Of a DNA stretch of 42,452 nt, positions 1 to 8,277 are shown one piece after another. Source of the DNA: Legionella shakespearei DSM 23087 (GTDB lineage Bacteria; Pseudomonadota; Gammaproteobacteria; Legionellales; Legionellaceae); NCBI RefSeq assembly GCF_000373765.1, contig NZ_KB892399.1, forward strand, positions 1 to 42,452, in the 5' to 3' direction. Numbering within the stretch: the stretch's first letter is position 1; the number at the start of each line of letters is the position of its first letter. Under the pieces are notes generated by a model that was not told where the DNA came from, searched no databases, and saw nothing but the letters and a program-made list of their open reading frames with translations. Made by a program: the position numbers and the translations under genes.

Positions 1-1
1 C

Positions 2-226
<225 letters not shown>

Positions 227-280
227 GCAAATTTAAATCATTGAAAATATGTTCTGAAACATAGTTGATCTCCCTATATT

Positions 281-337
281 GGCACCATGCCGCTTTCGGG
301 AGATCCTTCGCGCAAAAAGACGCGCTCAGGACGACGT
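281..337 (+). repeat. Dispersed repeat, GGAGATCC...ACGACGT family, copy 1
   Basis: The stretch from 299 to 337 (GGAGATCCTTCGCGC ... CAGGACGACGT) recurs almost exactly at 22620-22658 and, in reverse, at 22558-22597, with a shortened relative at 28097-28126. The preceding GGCACCAT at 281-288 is also shared with the reverse copy. It lies between the transposase remnant and the leucine dehydrogenase gene. The rest of 227-470 is AT-rich; I see no other feature there. Confidence 0.8.
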
Positions 338-470
338 AGATCGGAGACGAGGATCAGAGGATTTTTTTACAAGCTGCGTCAAATAGAATCGTATACGAAG
401 TTTATGATTGATTTCATGAAAAAATAGGTCTATAACTTGTGCCAAATAATTGTGAGAGGAGCCCAAATAA

Positions 471-1544
471 ATGATGTCTGTTGATAATATAACGAACAAT
501 AACCAAACGATAGCAGAAGATGATTTCCTCGAATACGCATTAGCTCATGGTTTTGGTGATTTACATTTTAAAGTGGATCCTGAAACCGGGATGAAAGCTA
601 TGATTGCCATTCACAGTACCAAACTTGGTCCTGCTTTGGGTGGATGCCGTTTCATTGAGTATCCAAGTACTGCTGCTGCATTAAACGATGCCATGCGTCT
701 TGCCAGAGGGATGAGTTTTAAAGCTGCTTCAGTTAATCTGCCTTTAGGCGGTGGAAAATCAGTCATCATGAAACCCAAGGGTTCATTTGACAGAAATGCT
801 TACATGCACCAGTTTGGTAAATTTATTAATGAATTAAATGGCCGATACATCACTGCTTTAGACAGTGGCACCGTATTAAGCGATATGGATATTATTGCAG
901 AACATACAGATTATGTTGCCAGTCTGTCCAAATATAATGGCGATCCATCACCATCTACTGCCAAAGGCGTGTTACGCGGCATACAGGCTGCTGTTGCATT
1001 CAAACTGGGCAAAGACAGTCTCAAAGGCCTTCATGTAGCAATTCAGGGCTTGGGGCATGTAGGTTTTCTGCTGGCACAACATTTACATGAATTAGGCGCA
1101 ACACTTACCGTTGCTGATATTTCTCCAGCAGCAGTAGAACAAGCTGTTCGCGAGTTCGGAGCAAAAGCAGTACCTACAGAATCCATTCATAAAGTGCCTT
1201 GTGATGTTTTTGCCCCCTGCGCTTTAGGTGCAATTATCAATGACATCAGCATTCCCCAACTGCAGACGACCATCATTGCTGGTGCCGCCAATAATCAGCT
1301 GGCACACAGTTATCATGGTAAAAAACTGCATGAAAAAGGAATTTTGTTTGCTGCTGACTATGTGATCAATGCTGGCGGATTAATTTTTGCAGCGTCTAAA
1401 TATCTGCACACTCCAGAAGAACAAGTAAGCAAGCAAATTGATGGAATCCATACGTCACTGACTGAGATCTTTACTCGCTCAGCCAAAGACAATCTGCCTG
1501 CAAGTGAAATTGCTGATACTTTAGCTCAAGAAAAACTGGCTTAA
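471..1544 (+). CDS. ldh: Leucine dehydrogenase (Glu/Leu/Phe/Val dehydrogenase family)
   Basis: NAD-dependent oxidative deamination of leucine and other branched-chain amino acids to the 2-oxo acids, in the cytosol. The 357-residue length fits leucine dehydrogenases (about 350-370). Visible motifs are the substrate-binding GGCR (57-60), the PLGGGKSV segment with the expected catalytic Lys96, and a C-terminal Rossmann domain with GLGHVG near residue 193. The family assignment is firm; preference for Leu over Val or Phe is inferred. AGAGGA at 455-460 is a good ribosome binding site. ATG codons at 471 and 474 are both possible starts. It is the first gene of a five-gene run (spacing 14 bp to the next), which suggests co-expression with tyrosine catabolism. 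Confidence 0.9.
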   Translation: MMSVDNITNNNQTIAEDDFLEYALAHGFGDLHFKVDPETGMKAMIAIHSTKLGPALGGCRFIEYPSTAAALNDAMRLARGMSFKAASVNLPLGGGKSVIMKPKGSFDRNAYMHQFGKFINELNGRYITALDSGTVLSDMDIIAEHTDYVASLSKYNGDPSPSTAKGVLRGIQAAVAFKLGKDSLKGLHVAIQGLGHVGFLLAQHLHELGATLTVADISPAAVEQAVREFGAKAVPTESIHKVPCDVFAPCALGAIINDISIPQLQTTIIAGAANNQLAHSYHGKKLHEKGILFAADYVINAGGLIFAASKYLHTPEEQVSKQIDGIHTSLTEIFTRSAKDNLPASEIADTLAQEKLA

Positions 1545-1558
1545 TTCAGGGGTGTAAA

Positions 1559-2218
1559 ATGAAACATGTAGCACTTACACCTGAATTGTATGACTATATG
1601 CTGGATAAATCTCTGCGCGAACACCCCTCATTACAGGGGTTGCGCAAAGAAACATCCACTATGGAACTGGCTAATATGCAGGTTGCGCCTGAACAGGCGC
1701 AATTCATGCAATTTCTTTTACGTTTGACAGGTGCTAAAAAAGTCTTGGAACTGGGTACTTTTACCGGTTACAGTGCGTTGGCTATGGCTCTGGCTTTGCC
1801 AGAAGACGGCCAGCTTATTACCTGTGATATCAGCGAAGAGTGGACTAAAAGGGCTCATCCATTCTGGAGAGAAGCAAAACAGGATCAAAAAATCAATTTA
1901 CGTATCGGTCCTGCCCTTGAAACCCTCTATACTTTAATTAATGATGGTTGGGAAAAACAATTTGATTTTATTTTTATCGATGCGGATAAAACCAACTATG
2001 TTAACTATTATGAACTGGCATTAAAACTGATTAAACCTCGAGGATTGATCGCTGTAGATAATGTCTTTTGGGACGGCCATGTAGCTGATCCTGATGACAA
2101 TACTGCCCAAACCCGGGAAATAAAAAAACTGAACGAATTAATCAAAAATGATAAGCGAGTTCATGTGAGCCTGTTACCTATATCTGATGGCTTATTCCTG
2201 GTTCAACCAGTTGAGTAA
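1559..2218 (+). CDS. SAM-dependent O-methyltransferase (class I, caffeoyl-CoA OMT-like)
   Basis: The 219-residue protein has the usual class I methyltransferase layout of the family that includes catechol and caffeoyl-CoA O-methyltransferases. It shows a SAM-binding ELGTFTG loop (64-70), an acidic ITCDIS strand (87-92) and the metal/catalytic region FIDADKTNY (139-147). Such enzymes methylate hydroxyl groups of catechol-like small molecules and need a divalent cation. The true substrate is unknown. Its place between leucine dehydrogenase and 4-hydroxyphenylpyruvate dioxygenase makes an aromatic intermediate or pigment precursor plausible, but this is inference. Translation starts at the ATG at 1559; the upstream GGGGTG is a weak ribosome binding site. 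Confidence 0.85.
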   Translation: MKHVALTPELYDYMLDKSLREHPSLQGLRKETSTMELANMQVAPEQAQFMQFLLRLTGAKKVLELGTFTGYSALAMALALPEDGQLITCDISEEWTKRAHPFWREAKQDQKINLRIGPALETLYTLINDGWEKQFDFIFIDADKTNYVNYYELALKLIKPRGLIAVDNVFWDGHVADPDDNTAQTREIKKLNELIKNDKRVHVSLLPISDGLFLVQPVE

Positions 2219-2267
2219 TGTTCAGGGACAACAGTCTGAATGGAATGAATATAAGGAGAATCTGACA

Positions 2268-3320
2268 ATGAATACAACAAAAAGTAACCCCTGCGGATTA
2301 GATGGCTTTGCCTTTTTGGAATTTTCAGGTCCAGATAAAAATAAATTGCACCAGCAATTTATCGAAATGGGTTTTCAGGCAGTAGCGATTCATCAAAGTC
2401 AGGATATCACCCTGTTTCAACAAGGCAATATACAGTTTATTGTCAATGCAGCGCCTGATTGCCAGGCTGCCGCACATGCCAAAACACATGGCGCAGGCGC
2501 CTGTGCTATGGGTTTTAAAGTGCGTGATGCACAAGCAGCCTTCCAATACGCTATAACGCATGGCGGTACAGCCTTTGAAGATGCTCCAGCAACCCATCAT
2601 GGTTTACCGGCTATTCAGGCTATTGGTGGCAGTGTGATTTATTTTGTTGATGATACGCACCAACCCTTTACCGACTTATGGAACTGGAATAAAACATCTG
2701 CCGCAACTGGTAACGGCCTTGTAAACATTGACCATCTGACCCATAACGTTTTTCGTGGCAACATGGATAAATGGGCTGAGTTTTATGCGTCCATTTTCAA
2801 TTTTGAAGAAATTCGCTTTTTTAATATTAAAGGCAAAATGACCGGGCTTATCAGTAGAGCATTAGGAAGTCCCTGCGGCAAAATCAAGATTCCTTTAAAT
2901 GAATCCAAAGATGATGTATCGCAAATTGAAGAATTTTTGCAGGAATATAAAGGTGAAGGGATACAGCATATCGCATTAACTACAGAAGACATCTATGAAA
3001 CGGTTCATAGCCTGAGAGAACAGGGAGTAAAATTCCTTGACGTTCCAGATACTTATTATGAAATGCTTGGTGATCGCCTGCCCTGGCATCAAGAGCCTGT
3101 ACACCTGTTAAATGCTGAAAAAATTCTGATAGACGGTGAAGCAGATCCTAAAGACGGCCTGTTGTTGCAGATTTTCACAGAAAATATTTTCGGCCCCGTA
3201 TTTTTTGAAATCATTCAGCGCAAAGGCAACCAGGGCTTTGGTGAAGGTAACTTCCAGGCCTTGTTTGAAGCAATAGAGCGGGATCAAGTCCGACGTGGCA
3301 CCTTAAAAGAATGCTGCTAA
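2268..3320 (+). CDS. hpd: 4-hydroxyphenylpyruvate dioxygenase (legiolysin)
   Basis: Converts 4-hydroxyphenylpyruvate and O2 to homogentisate and CO2, using Fe(II). In Legionella the enzyme is known as legiolysin (lly); homogentisate oxidation gives the brown pigment, and the gene gives colour, haemolysis and fluorescence phenotypes. The protein is 350 residues with two vicinal-oxygen-chelate domains. The expected iron ligands are visible: His156 in DHLTHN, His234 in GIQHIAL and Glu314 in VFFEIIQR, followed by the conserved GEGNFQALFEAIE C-terminus. The start at 2268 is preferred because AAGGAG lies at 2253-2258; an in-frame ATG at 2187 lies inside the preceding gene and adds 27 unrelated residues. 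The FAH-family gene starts 9 bp after the stop. Confidence 0.95.
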   Translation: MNTTKSNPCGLDGFAFLEFSGPDKNKLHQQFIEMGFQAVAIHQSQDITLFQQGNIQFIVNAAPDCQAAAHAKTHGAGACAMGFKVRDAQAAFQYAITHGGTAFEDAPATHHGLPAIQAIGGSVIYFVDDTHQPFTDLWNWNKTSAATGNGLVNIDHLTHNVFRGNMDKWAEFYASIFNFEEIRFFNIKGKMTGLISRALGSPCGKIKIPLNESKDDVSQIEEFLQEYKGEGIQHIALTTEDIYETVHSLREQGVKFLDVPDTYYEMLGDRLPWHQEPVHLLNAEKILIDGEADPKDGLLLQIFTENIFGPVFFEIIQRKGNQGFGEGNFQALFEAIERDQVRRGTLKECC

Positions 3321-3329
3321 GGAGTCATT

Positions 3330-4328
3330 ATGAAACTTGCCAGTTTAAAATCAGCACTGTCTCGCGATGGTGAACTCTGTGTGGTCAATCAGGCATTGAC
3401 CACTGCCATTCGCGTGCCGCAAATTGCCCCAACGCTGCAATATGCACTGGATCACTGGAGCCAGGTTGAAGCCAAACTTAAAGTGGTCTACCAACAGCTA
3501 AATGAAGGTGTTGTGGAAAACAGCTTTGCTTTTGATGAAGAGCAATGCACCTCCCCTCTTCCCCGGGCTTTTCAATGGGCTGATGGCAGTGCCTATGTCA
3601 ATCATGTGGAACTGGTGCGCAAGGCACGCGGTGCAGAAATGCCCGCTGATTTCTGGACTAACCCATTAATGTATCAGGGTGGTTCGGATGCCTTTATTGG
3701 CCCCAGAGATCCGGTTTTCGCCGCAAGTGAAACCTTTGGCATTGATTTTGAAGCCGAAGTTGCTGTCATTACGGATGATGTGCCCATGGGTATTAACAAG
3801 AAGGATGCCGAACAGCACATTAAATTATTGATGCTGGTCAATGACGTATCCTTACGAAATTTAATCCCTGGTGAACTGGCTAAAGGCTTTGGCTTTTTTC
3901 AATCCAAACCTGCGAGCAGTTTTTCTCCGGTTGCTATTACTCCAGACGAGTTAGGCGCCGATTGGGAAGCTGGACGGGTTCATTTACCGTTGGTAAGCCA
4001 TCTGAATAATGAATTGTTCGGTCAGCCTGATGCTGGCGTGGATATGACCTTTTCTTTCCCTGAACTGATTGAACATGCCGCAAAAACCAGAATTTTAAGT
4101 GCGGGAACAATCGTAGGTTCAGGCACTGTGTCCAATCTGGATCGCAGTAAAGGTTCTTCCTGTATTGCAGAAAAAAGGATGCTGGAAATTATCGAGCAGG
4201 GAGAAGCCAAAACACCGTTTATGAGTTTTGGCGATACCATACGCATTGAAATGTTCGATAAACAGGGTAACAGTATTTTTGGTGCTATAGATCAGCAAGT
4301 ACAATGCTACCCTGCGGATAAAGCATGA
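3330..4328 (+). CDS. Fumarylacetoacetate hydrolase family protein
   Basis: A member of the FAH fold family, 332 residues, in the place where the last enzyme of tyrosine catabolism (fumarylacetoacetate to fumarate plus acetoacetate) is expected. The C-terminal FAH domain shows the acidic metal-binding segment DFEAEVAVI (139-147), the VNDVSLRNL strand (170-178) and the LSAGTIVGSGTV segment near residue 255. A GGAG at 3321-3324, directly after the hpd stop, serves the ATG at 3330. The last codons overlap the next gene by 4 bp (ATGA), which implies translational coupling. Family membership is clear. Use of fumarylacetoacetate is inferred from the operon, as FAH-family proteins also act on other oxo acids. 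Confidence 0.88.
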   Translation: MKLASLKSALSRDGELCVVNQALTTAIRVPQIAPTLQYALDHWSQVEAKLKVVYQQLNEGVVENSFAFDEEQCTSPLPRAFQWADGSAYVNHVELVRKARGAEMPADFWTNPLMYQGGSDAFIGPRDPVFAASETFGIDFEAEVAVITDDVPMGINKKDAEQHIKLLMLVNDVSLRNLIPGELAKGFGFFQSKPASSFSPVAITPDELGADWEAGRVHLPLVSHLNNELFGQPDAGVDMTFSFPELIEHAAKTRILSAGTIVGSGTVSNLDRSKGSSCIAEKRMLEIIEQGEAKTPFMSFGDTIRIEMFDKQGNSIFGAIDQQVQCYPADKA

Positions 4329-4960
4329 AATTATACGATTATTTCAGATCTACAGCGTGTTACAGGGTTCGCATTGCGCTGAACCTGAAAAACATTGCTT
4401 ATGAAAAAATCGAGATTCATCTGGTAAATAATGGTGGGGAACAGCACAGCCCTGAGTATCAGCACATTAATCCTCAGGGGCTGGTCCCCAGCCTGGATGT
4501 GAATGGCCATATTATCAGCCAGTCACTGGCCATTATTGATTATCTGGATGAGGCCTTTCCGCAAATTCCTTTGCTGCCGGCAGATCCTTTGATTAAAGCT
4601 AATTTGAGGGCTCTGGCGTTGATTGTTGCCTGCGATATGCACCCTCTTAATAATTTAAGAGTATTAAATCGTTTAAAAGAGCAATTCAAAGCCAGCCAGG
4701 AACAGGTCACGGAATGGTATCACCATTGGCTTAAAGCTGGTTTTGATGCTTTTGAAACACAGTTAAGCCAGTTGGAACGCAGCAAGCCAGTGAGTTTTGG
4801 TGCAGAAGTTAGTCTGGCAGACATTTGCCTGATACCTCAGGTCTATAACGCCAAACGCTTTAATTTTGATTTGACTGCTTATCCACTGATTCATCAAATC
4901 AATGATTATTGCCTGACCTTACCCGCCTTTGAAAAAGCAGCTCCAGAGGCGTCAAGCTAA
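4325..4960 (+). CDS. maiA: Maleylacetoacetate isomerase (zeta-class GST)
   Basis: Glutathione-dependent cis-trans isomerisation of maleylacetoacetate to fumarylacetoacetate. The 211-residue protein has an N-terminal thioredoxin-like domain opening with the zeta-class active-site segment RSTACYRVRIAL (9-20). The glutathione-binding LVPSLDVNGHIISQSLAIIDYL follows near residues 55-76, then an all-helical C-terminal domain. It overlaps the FAH-family gene by 4 bp and closes the run hpd, FAH, maiA. Homogentisate 1,2-dioxygenase, the step between hpd and maiA, is missing from the window and must be encoded elsewhere if the route is complete. Confidence 0.92.
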   Translation: MKLYDYFRSTACYRVRIALNLKNIAYEKIEIHLVNNGGEQHSPEYQHINPQGLVPSLDVNGHIISQSLAIIDYLDEAFPQIPLLPADPLIKANLRALALIVACDMHPLNNLRVLNRLKEQFKASQEQVTEWYHHWLKAGFDAFETQLSQLERSKPVSFGAEVSLADICLIPQVYNAKRFNFDLTAYPLIHQINDYCLTLPAFEKAAPEASS

Positions 4961-4963
4961 AGG

Positions 4964-5033
4964 GTAGCCCGGTCTGCTTGCAGCCGGGATCACATGTGCA
5001 ATCCCGATCCCGGCTGCAAGCAGACCGGGCTAC
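4964..5033. repeat. Perfect 27-bp palindrome, GTAGCCCGG family
   Basis: Positions 4964-4990 are an exact inverted copy of 5007-5033, separated by 16 bp, so the transcript could fold into a 27-bp hairpin. It lies between the stop of maiA and the convergent DUF559 gene and could act as a two-way transcription end, although no clear U-run follows. Single or diverged copies of the same arm occur at 22489-22515, 35003-35021 and 42422-42452. Confidence 0.9.
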
Positions 5034-5054
5034 AGGTTCCGAGAGTCTTGTATC

Positions 5055-5405
5055 TCAGAGGTCTTCCAAACTCATGAAAATGCTCTCAAGCACATTTTCG
5101 ATGTTTAACAATACTTCATCATTCCAAAAGCGTAATACGATATATCCCAGAGAATTTAAATAGGAAGTTCTTTCTTCATCGTATTCTTTATTTAAAATAT
5201 GTTGTCCGCCATCCAGTTCAACAATCAACTTTCTTTGAGTGCAAATGAAATCGATTATGTAATTTCCTATAGGAACCTGGCGCTTGAATTTATAGCCTTG
5301 TAAACGGTGAGCTCTGAGATAAAACCATAAATGTTGTTCAGCATCTGTAGTGTTTTGACGTAATAATTTAGCCCGCTGTCTCATTTGTTCATCAGTTTTA
5401 ACCAC
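5055..5405 (-). CDS. DUF559 endonuclease-domain protein (Vsr-like fold)
   Basis: The protein carries the DUF559 signature: RAKLLRQNTTDAEQHLW, then FKRQVPIGNYIIDF, then LIVELDGGQH and VLRFWNDEVL. The Asp of IIDF, the E-x-D of VELDG and the final W-N-DEV are the expected residues of a PD-(D/E)XK-type nuclease fold related to very-short-patch-repair nuclease. Its biochemical activity has rarely been shown. The start is uncertain. GTG at 5405 has a purine-rich GGGAGAGGG about 8 bp upstream, supplied by the flanking repeat; ATG codons at 5384, 5462 and 5543 are also in frame. The longer starts would translate repeat DNA, so I prefer 5405 or 5384. Its 5' end joins a large inverted-repeat element. 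Confidence 0.8.
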   Translation of the reverse strand: MVKTDEQMRQRAKLLRQNTTDAEQHLWFYLRAHRLQGYKFKRQVPIGNYIIDFICTQRKLIVELDGGQHILNKEYDEERTSYLNSLGYIVLRFWNDEVLLNIENVLESIFMSLEDL

Positions 5406-5409
5406 TATT

Positions 5410-6103
5410 ATAACCCTCTCCCCCCGCCCTCTCCCGCGAATAGGCTTCAGTTTATTATTCATTGTCCTTTCGCGGGCGAGGGAGCTTTGGCTCAATGCTA
5501 CATTAAAATTAGCTCTATTACCCAACCAAATTATTTTTCTCATGACAATGACAAGAATCGGTATGGATACCTCCCCCGCGAACAGGGTTCAGTTACTATT
5601 CATGTTCCTTTCGCGGGCGAGGGAGCTTTGGCTCAATGCCATATTAAAATTAGCTCTATTACCCAACCAAATTATTTTTCTCATGACAATGACAAGAATC
5701 GGTATGGATACCTCCTCCGCAAACAGGATTCAGTTACTATTCATGTTCCTTTCGCGGATGAGGGAGCTTTGGCTCAATGCCACATTAAATTAGCTTTATT
5801 ACCCAACCAAATTATTTTTCTCATAACAATTACAAGAATCGGTATGGATACCTCCCCCGCGAACAGGGTTCAGTTACTATTCATGTTCCTTTCGCGGGCG
5901 AGGGAGCTTTGGCTCAATGCCATATTCTAATTAGGTCTATTGCCTGAACATATTATATTCATTATTTTTCATAAAATGAATGTCCGTTTACCATCAGTGA
6001 ACCGTTCCAACAAGCGGCACAATCTAAAGCCCCCTCGCCCGCGAAAGGAACAGGAATAATGCGCTGAAGCCTAATCGCGGGAGAGGGCGGGGGGAGAGGG
6101 TAA
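5410..6103. repeat. 0.7-kb element with about 75-bp terminal inverted repeats
   Basis: Positions 5410-5485 (CCCTCTCCCC ... TTCGCGGGCGAGG) are matched in reverse by 6029-6103, with only a few differences. The two arms enclose the tandem array at 5449-5940 and about 90 bp of unrelated AT-rich DNA. The left arm runs into the 5' end of the DUF559 gene; the right arm ends just after the stop of the secreted-protein gene. The structure resembles a miniature inverted-repeat element. No transposase gene is inside. Confidence 0.8.
5449..5940. repeat. Tandem array, four units of 140-142 bp
   Basis: The segment AGTTACTATTCATGTTCC recurs at 5591, 5732 and 5872, with a diverged copy at 5449, giving periods of 142, 141 and 140 bp. 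Each unit contains a hairpin with CCCGCGAA/TTCGCGGG arms and a roughly 95-bp segment ending in ACAAGAATCGGTATGGATACC. Units are highly alike throughout, so there are no variable spacers. Open frames run through the array on both strands but only reflect the repeat. Confidence 0.9.
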
Positions 6104-6115
6104 TTTTTCCTTCTT

Positions 6116-6676
6116 TCAAAACCAAACCTTATCAAAATCCACCGTAACCACTCCATTCGGAGTCTTCTCCAACATACTCCAAACTGTCTTGCAGCGCTGC
6201 AAATAACCTATTAACAGATTGTTATTGGAACACCGATAACGAACCGGCATCGCATCATACACTTCATTAGTCTGCACCGCCTGACACTGCTCCCCATTAG
6301 CTAATTCCACCGCCCAGGGAAACGTTCTGGACATGTCTAAGGTCGCATGCTGCTCATTATTCAAAGGAGCACTTACATTAATCTGTACACTATCCCCTAC
6401 CCACGGTGACTGAGGACATAGGGCTTCCATCCGTTTGCCTCCTGTTTTAACAAAACAGGGATCATAAAATCTACCTTCCGCCTGACAACGCCAGGCATCT
6501 TCACGCGTAATCAATTGCGACTGGCTATAACATACTCCATCTACAACCCTGGTCACTACCGGCTTCACCTGTTCCACCACATCACCAAAAGGCCTATATA
6601 ATTTTAAGACGGTATCACCAGCCATTGCATGAACAGCACAACACCACAACAACACCAATAAAACTCTTTGTTTCAT
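6116..6676 (-). CDS. Secreted/periplasmic protein of unknown function
   Basis: I do not recognise a family. The 186-residue product begins with a clear Sec signal peptide: basic MKQR, a hydrophobic LLVLLWCCAVHAM core, and a likely cleavage after AMA near residue 19. The mature part has several Cys residues (in VCYSQ, WRCQAE, DPCFVK, EALCPQ, EQCQAV, YRCSNN and QRCKTV), which suggests disulphide bonds in the periplasm or outside the cell. It is transcribed away from asnS, with about 80 bp between the two starts to hold divergent promoters. Its stop lies a few bases from the right arm of the inverted-repeat element, so its last residues could have been altered by that insertion. Confidence 0.75.
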   Translation of the reverse strand: MKQRVLLVLLWCCAVHAMAGDTVLKLYRPFGDVVEQVKPVVTRVVDGVCYSQSQLITREDAWRCQAEGRFYDPCFVKTGGKRMEALCPQSPWVGDSVQINVSAPLNNEQHATLDMSRTFPWAVELANGEQCQAVQTNEVYDAMPVRYRCSNNNLLIGYLQRCKTVWSMLEKTPNGVVTVDFDKVWF

Positions 6677-6758
6677 GTATCACTCCTGCTGATTTTCGTA
6701 TGTCCTGATTTAGTGTATTATCGCATTTTAAGTATCGTTACCGATTTTGGAGTACATA

Positions 6759-8162
6759 ATGACAGAAGTCTTTAGCATAAAACAATGTCTGGATGGGGAA
6801 ATCAGTGTTGATGAAACCGTCACAGTCAGAGGATGGGTTAAAACTCGCCGTGATTCAAAAGCAGGATTATCATTCATCAGCCTGCATGATGGTTCCTGCT
6901 TTTCCCCTATTCAAATTGTAGCTACAGACGCCTTGTCTAATTACCATGATGAAGTAGTAAAACTGAATGCCGGATGCTCCCTGATTGCTACGGGTAAACT
7001 GGTTACGTCTCAAGGTAAAGGACAATCTTTTGAAATTCAGGCGGAGCAGATTGAAGTGGTTGGCTGGGTAGAAAATCCGGACACGTACCCCATACAAGCC
7101 AAACGCCATACCCTCGAGTTTTTAAGGGATGTTGCCCACTTGCGCCCCCGCACTAATACCATCAGTGCAGTAACTCGCATACGTCATTGTCTGGCTCAGG
7201 CCATACACCGCTTTTATGATGAGCAAGGTTTTTTCTGGATACATACCCCTATCATTACTGCCAGCGACTGCGAAGGTGCTGGAGAAATGTTCCGTATCTC
7301 CACTCTGGATTTACTGAATCTGCCTAAAACAGATCAGGGTCAAATCGACTTCACTAAAGACTTTTTCGGTAAAGAAACGTTTTTAACCGTATCAGGTCAA
7401 CTCAACATTGAAGCCTATTGCATGGCTATGTCCAAGGTATATACCTTCGGCCCAACCTTCCGTGCAGAAAACTCCAACACCAGCCGTCATTTGGCAGAAT
7501 TCTGGATGGTTGAACCTGAAATTGCTTTCGCCACTCTGAATGACATTTGTGATTTAAGCCAAAGAATGCTGCGCTATTTATGCAGAACCGTATTAAACGA
7601 ACGGGCAGATGACATGGACTTCTTCAATCAGTTCGTATCTCCTGGTTGTGTTGAGCGCATGGAACTTATGGCCGATGCCGATTTTGAAATAATGACCTAT
7701 ACCGATGCCATTAAAACGCTTGAATCCTGTGGTCACAAGTTTGAATTCCCGGTCAGTTGGGGATTGGATTTACAATCAGAGCATGAACGTTATCTGGCTG
7801 AAGTACTCTGCAAAAAACCGGTAATCCTGACCAACTATCCTCAGGAAATCAAAGGCTTTTATATGAGGCTGAATGATGATGAAAAAACGGTTGCCGCTAT
7901 GGACGTTTTAGCACCAGGAATAGGTGAAATCATCGGCGGAAGCCAGCGTGAAGAACGCCTGCACATTCTGGATAAGCGTATGGATGAATGTAATCTCAAT
8001 AAAGAACACTACCAATGGTACAGAGACCTGCGCCGTTACGGTACAGTTCCTCATGCTGGTTTTGGTTTGGGATTTGAGCGCTTAATCAGTTATGTCACCG
8101 GAGTCAGCAACGTACGTGACGTGATACCATTCCCCAGAACACCGGGGCATGCTGATTATTAA
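6759..8162 (+). CDS. asnS: Asparaginyl-tRNA synthetase
   Basis: Charges tRNA-Asn with asparagine using ATP, in the cytosol. The 467-residue length matches E. coli AsnS (466). An N-terminal OB-fold anticodon-binding domain (roughly 1-100) includes [20 protein letters not shown]. It is followed by a class II catalytic core with motif 2 [16 protein letters not shown] and motif 3 [13 protein letters not shown] near the C-terminus. The [16 protein letters not shown] ending is typical of AsnRS rather than AspRS. The ATG at 6759 has GGAG at 6749-6752. An in-frame TTG at 6747 is less likely because it overlaps that ribosome binding site. Confidence 0.96.
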   Translation: MTEVFSIKQCLDGEISVDETVTVRGWVKTRRDSKAGLSFISLHDGSCFSPIQIVATDALSNYHDEVVKLNAGCSLIATGKLVTSQGKGQSFEIQAEQIEVVGWVENPDTYPIQAKRHTLEFLRDVAHLRPRTNTISAVTRIRHCLAQAIHRFYDEQGFFWIHTPIITASDCEGAGEMFRISTLDLLNLPKTDQGQIDFTKDFFGKETFLTVSGQLNIEAYCMAMSKVYTFGPTFRAENSNTSRHLAEFWMVEPEIAFATLNDICDLSQRMLRYLCRTVLNERADDMDFFNQFVSPGCVERMELMADADFEIMTYTDAIKTLESCGHKFEFPVSWGLDLQSEHERYLAEVLCKKPVILTNYPQEIKGFYMRLNDDEKTVAAMDVLAPGIGEIIGGSQREERLHILDKRMDECNLNKEHYQWYRDLRRYGTVPHAGFGLGFERLISYVTGVSNVRDVIPFPRTPGHADY

Positions 8163-8165
8163 AAT

Positions 8166-8258
8166 GTAGCCCGTATTAGGCAATAGCCGTAATACGGGAG
8201 CGTCATACTCATGAACCCAGTATTTCCCGTATTACGGCTATCGCCTAATACGGGCTAC
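8166..8258. repeat. 34-bp inverted repeat after asnS
   Basis: Positions 8166-8199 pair with 8225-8258 with one mismatch (GTAGCCCGTATTAGGC ... arms). Each arm is itself partly self-complementary (CCCGTATTA/TAATACGGG). It occupies nearly the whole gap between the convergent asnS and the minus-strand gene ending at 8278, and may end transcription from both sides. It shares the outer GTAGCCCG bases with the 4964-5033 family but differs inside. Confidence 0.88.
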
Positions 8259-8277
8259 GAATCGGGCGTAAATGCCG

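Noticed and set aside
2187-2267. Upstream start for 4-hydroxyphenylpyruvate dioxygenase
   Set aside because: It would overlap the methyltransferase gene by 32 bp and lacks a ribosome binding site, unlike the ATG at 2268.
471-4960. Complete tyrosine degradation pathway
   Set aside because: Homogentisate 1,2-dioxygenase is not encoded in the window, so completeness cannot be claimed.
5385-5930. Long plus-strand open frame of 181 codons
   Set aside because: It runs through the 141-bp tandem array; the protein is only the translated repeat and has no good start.
5449-5940. Possible CRISPR array
   Set aside because: Units are 140-142 bp, nearly identical throughout, with no variable spacers and no cas genes.
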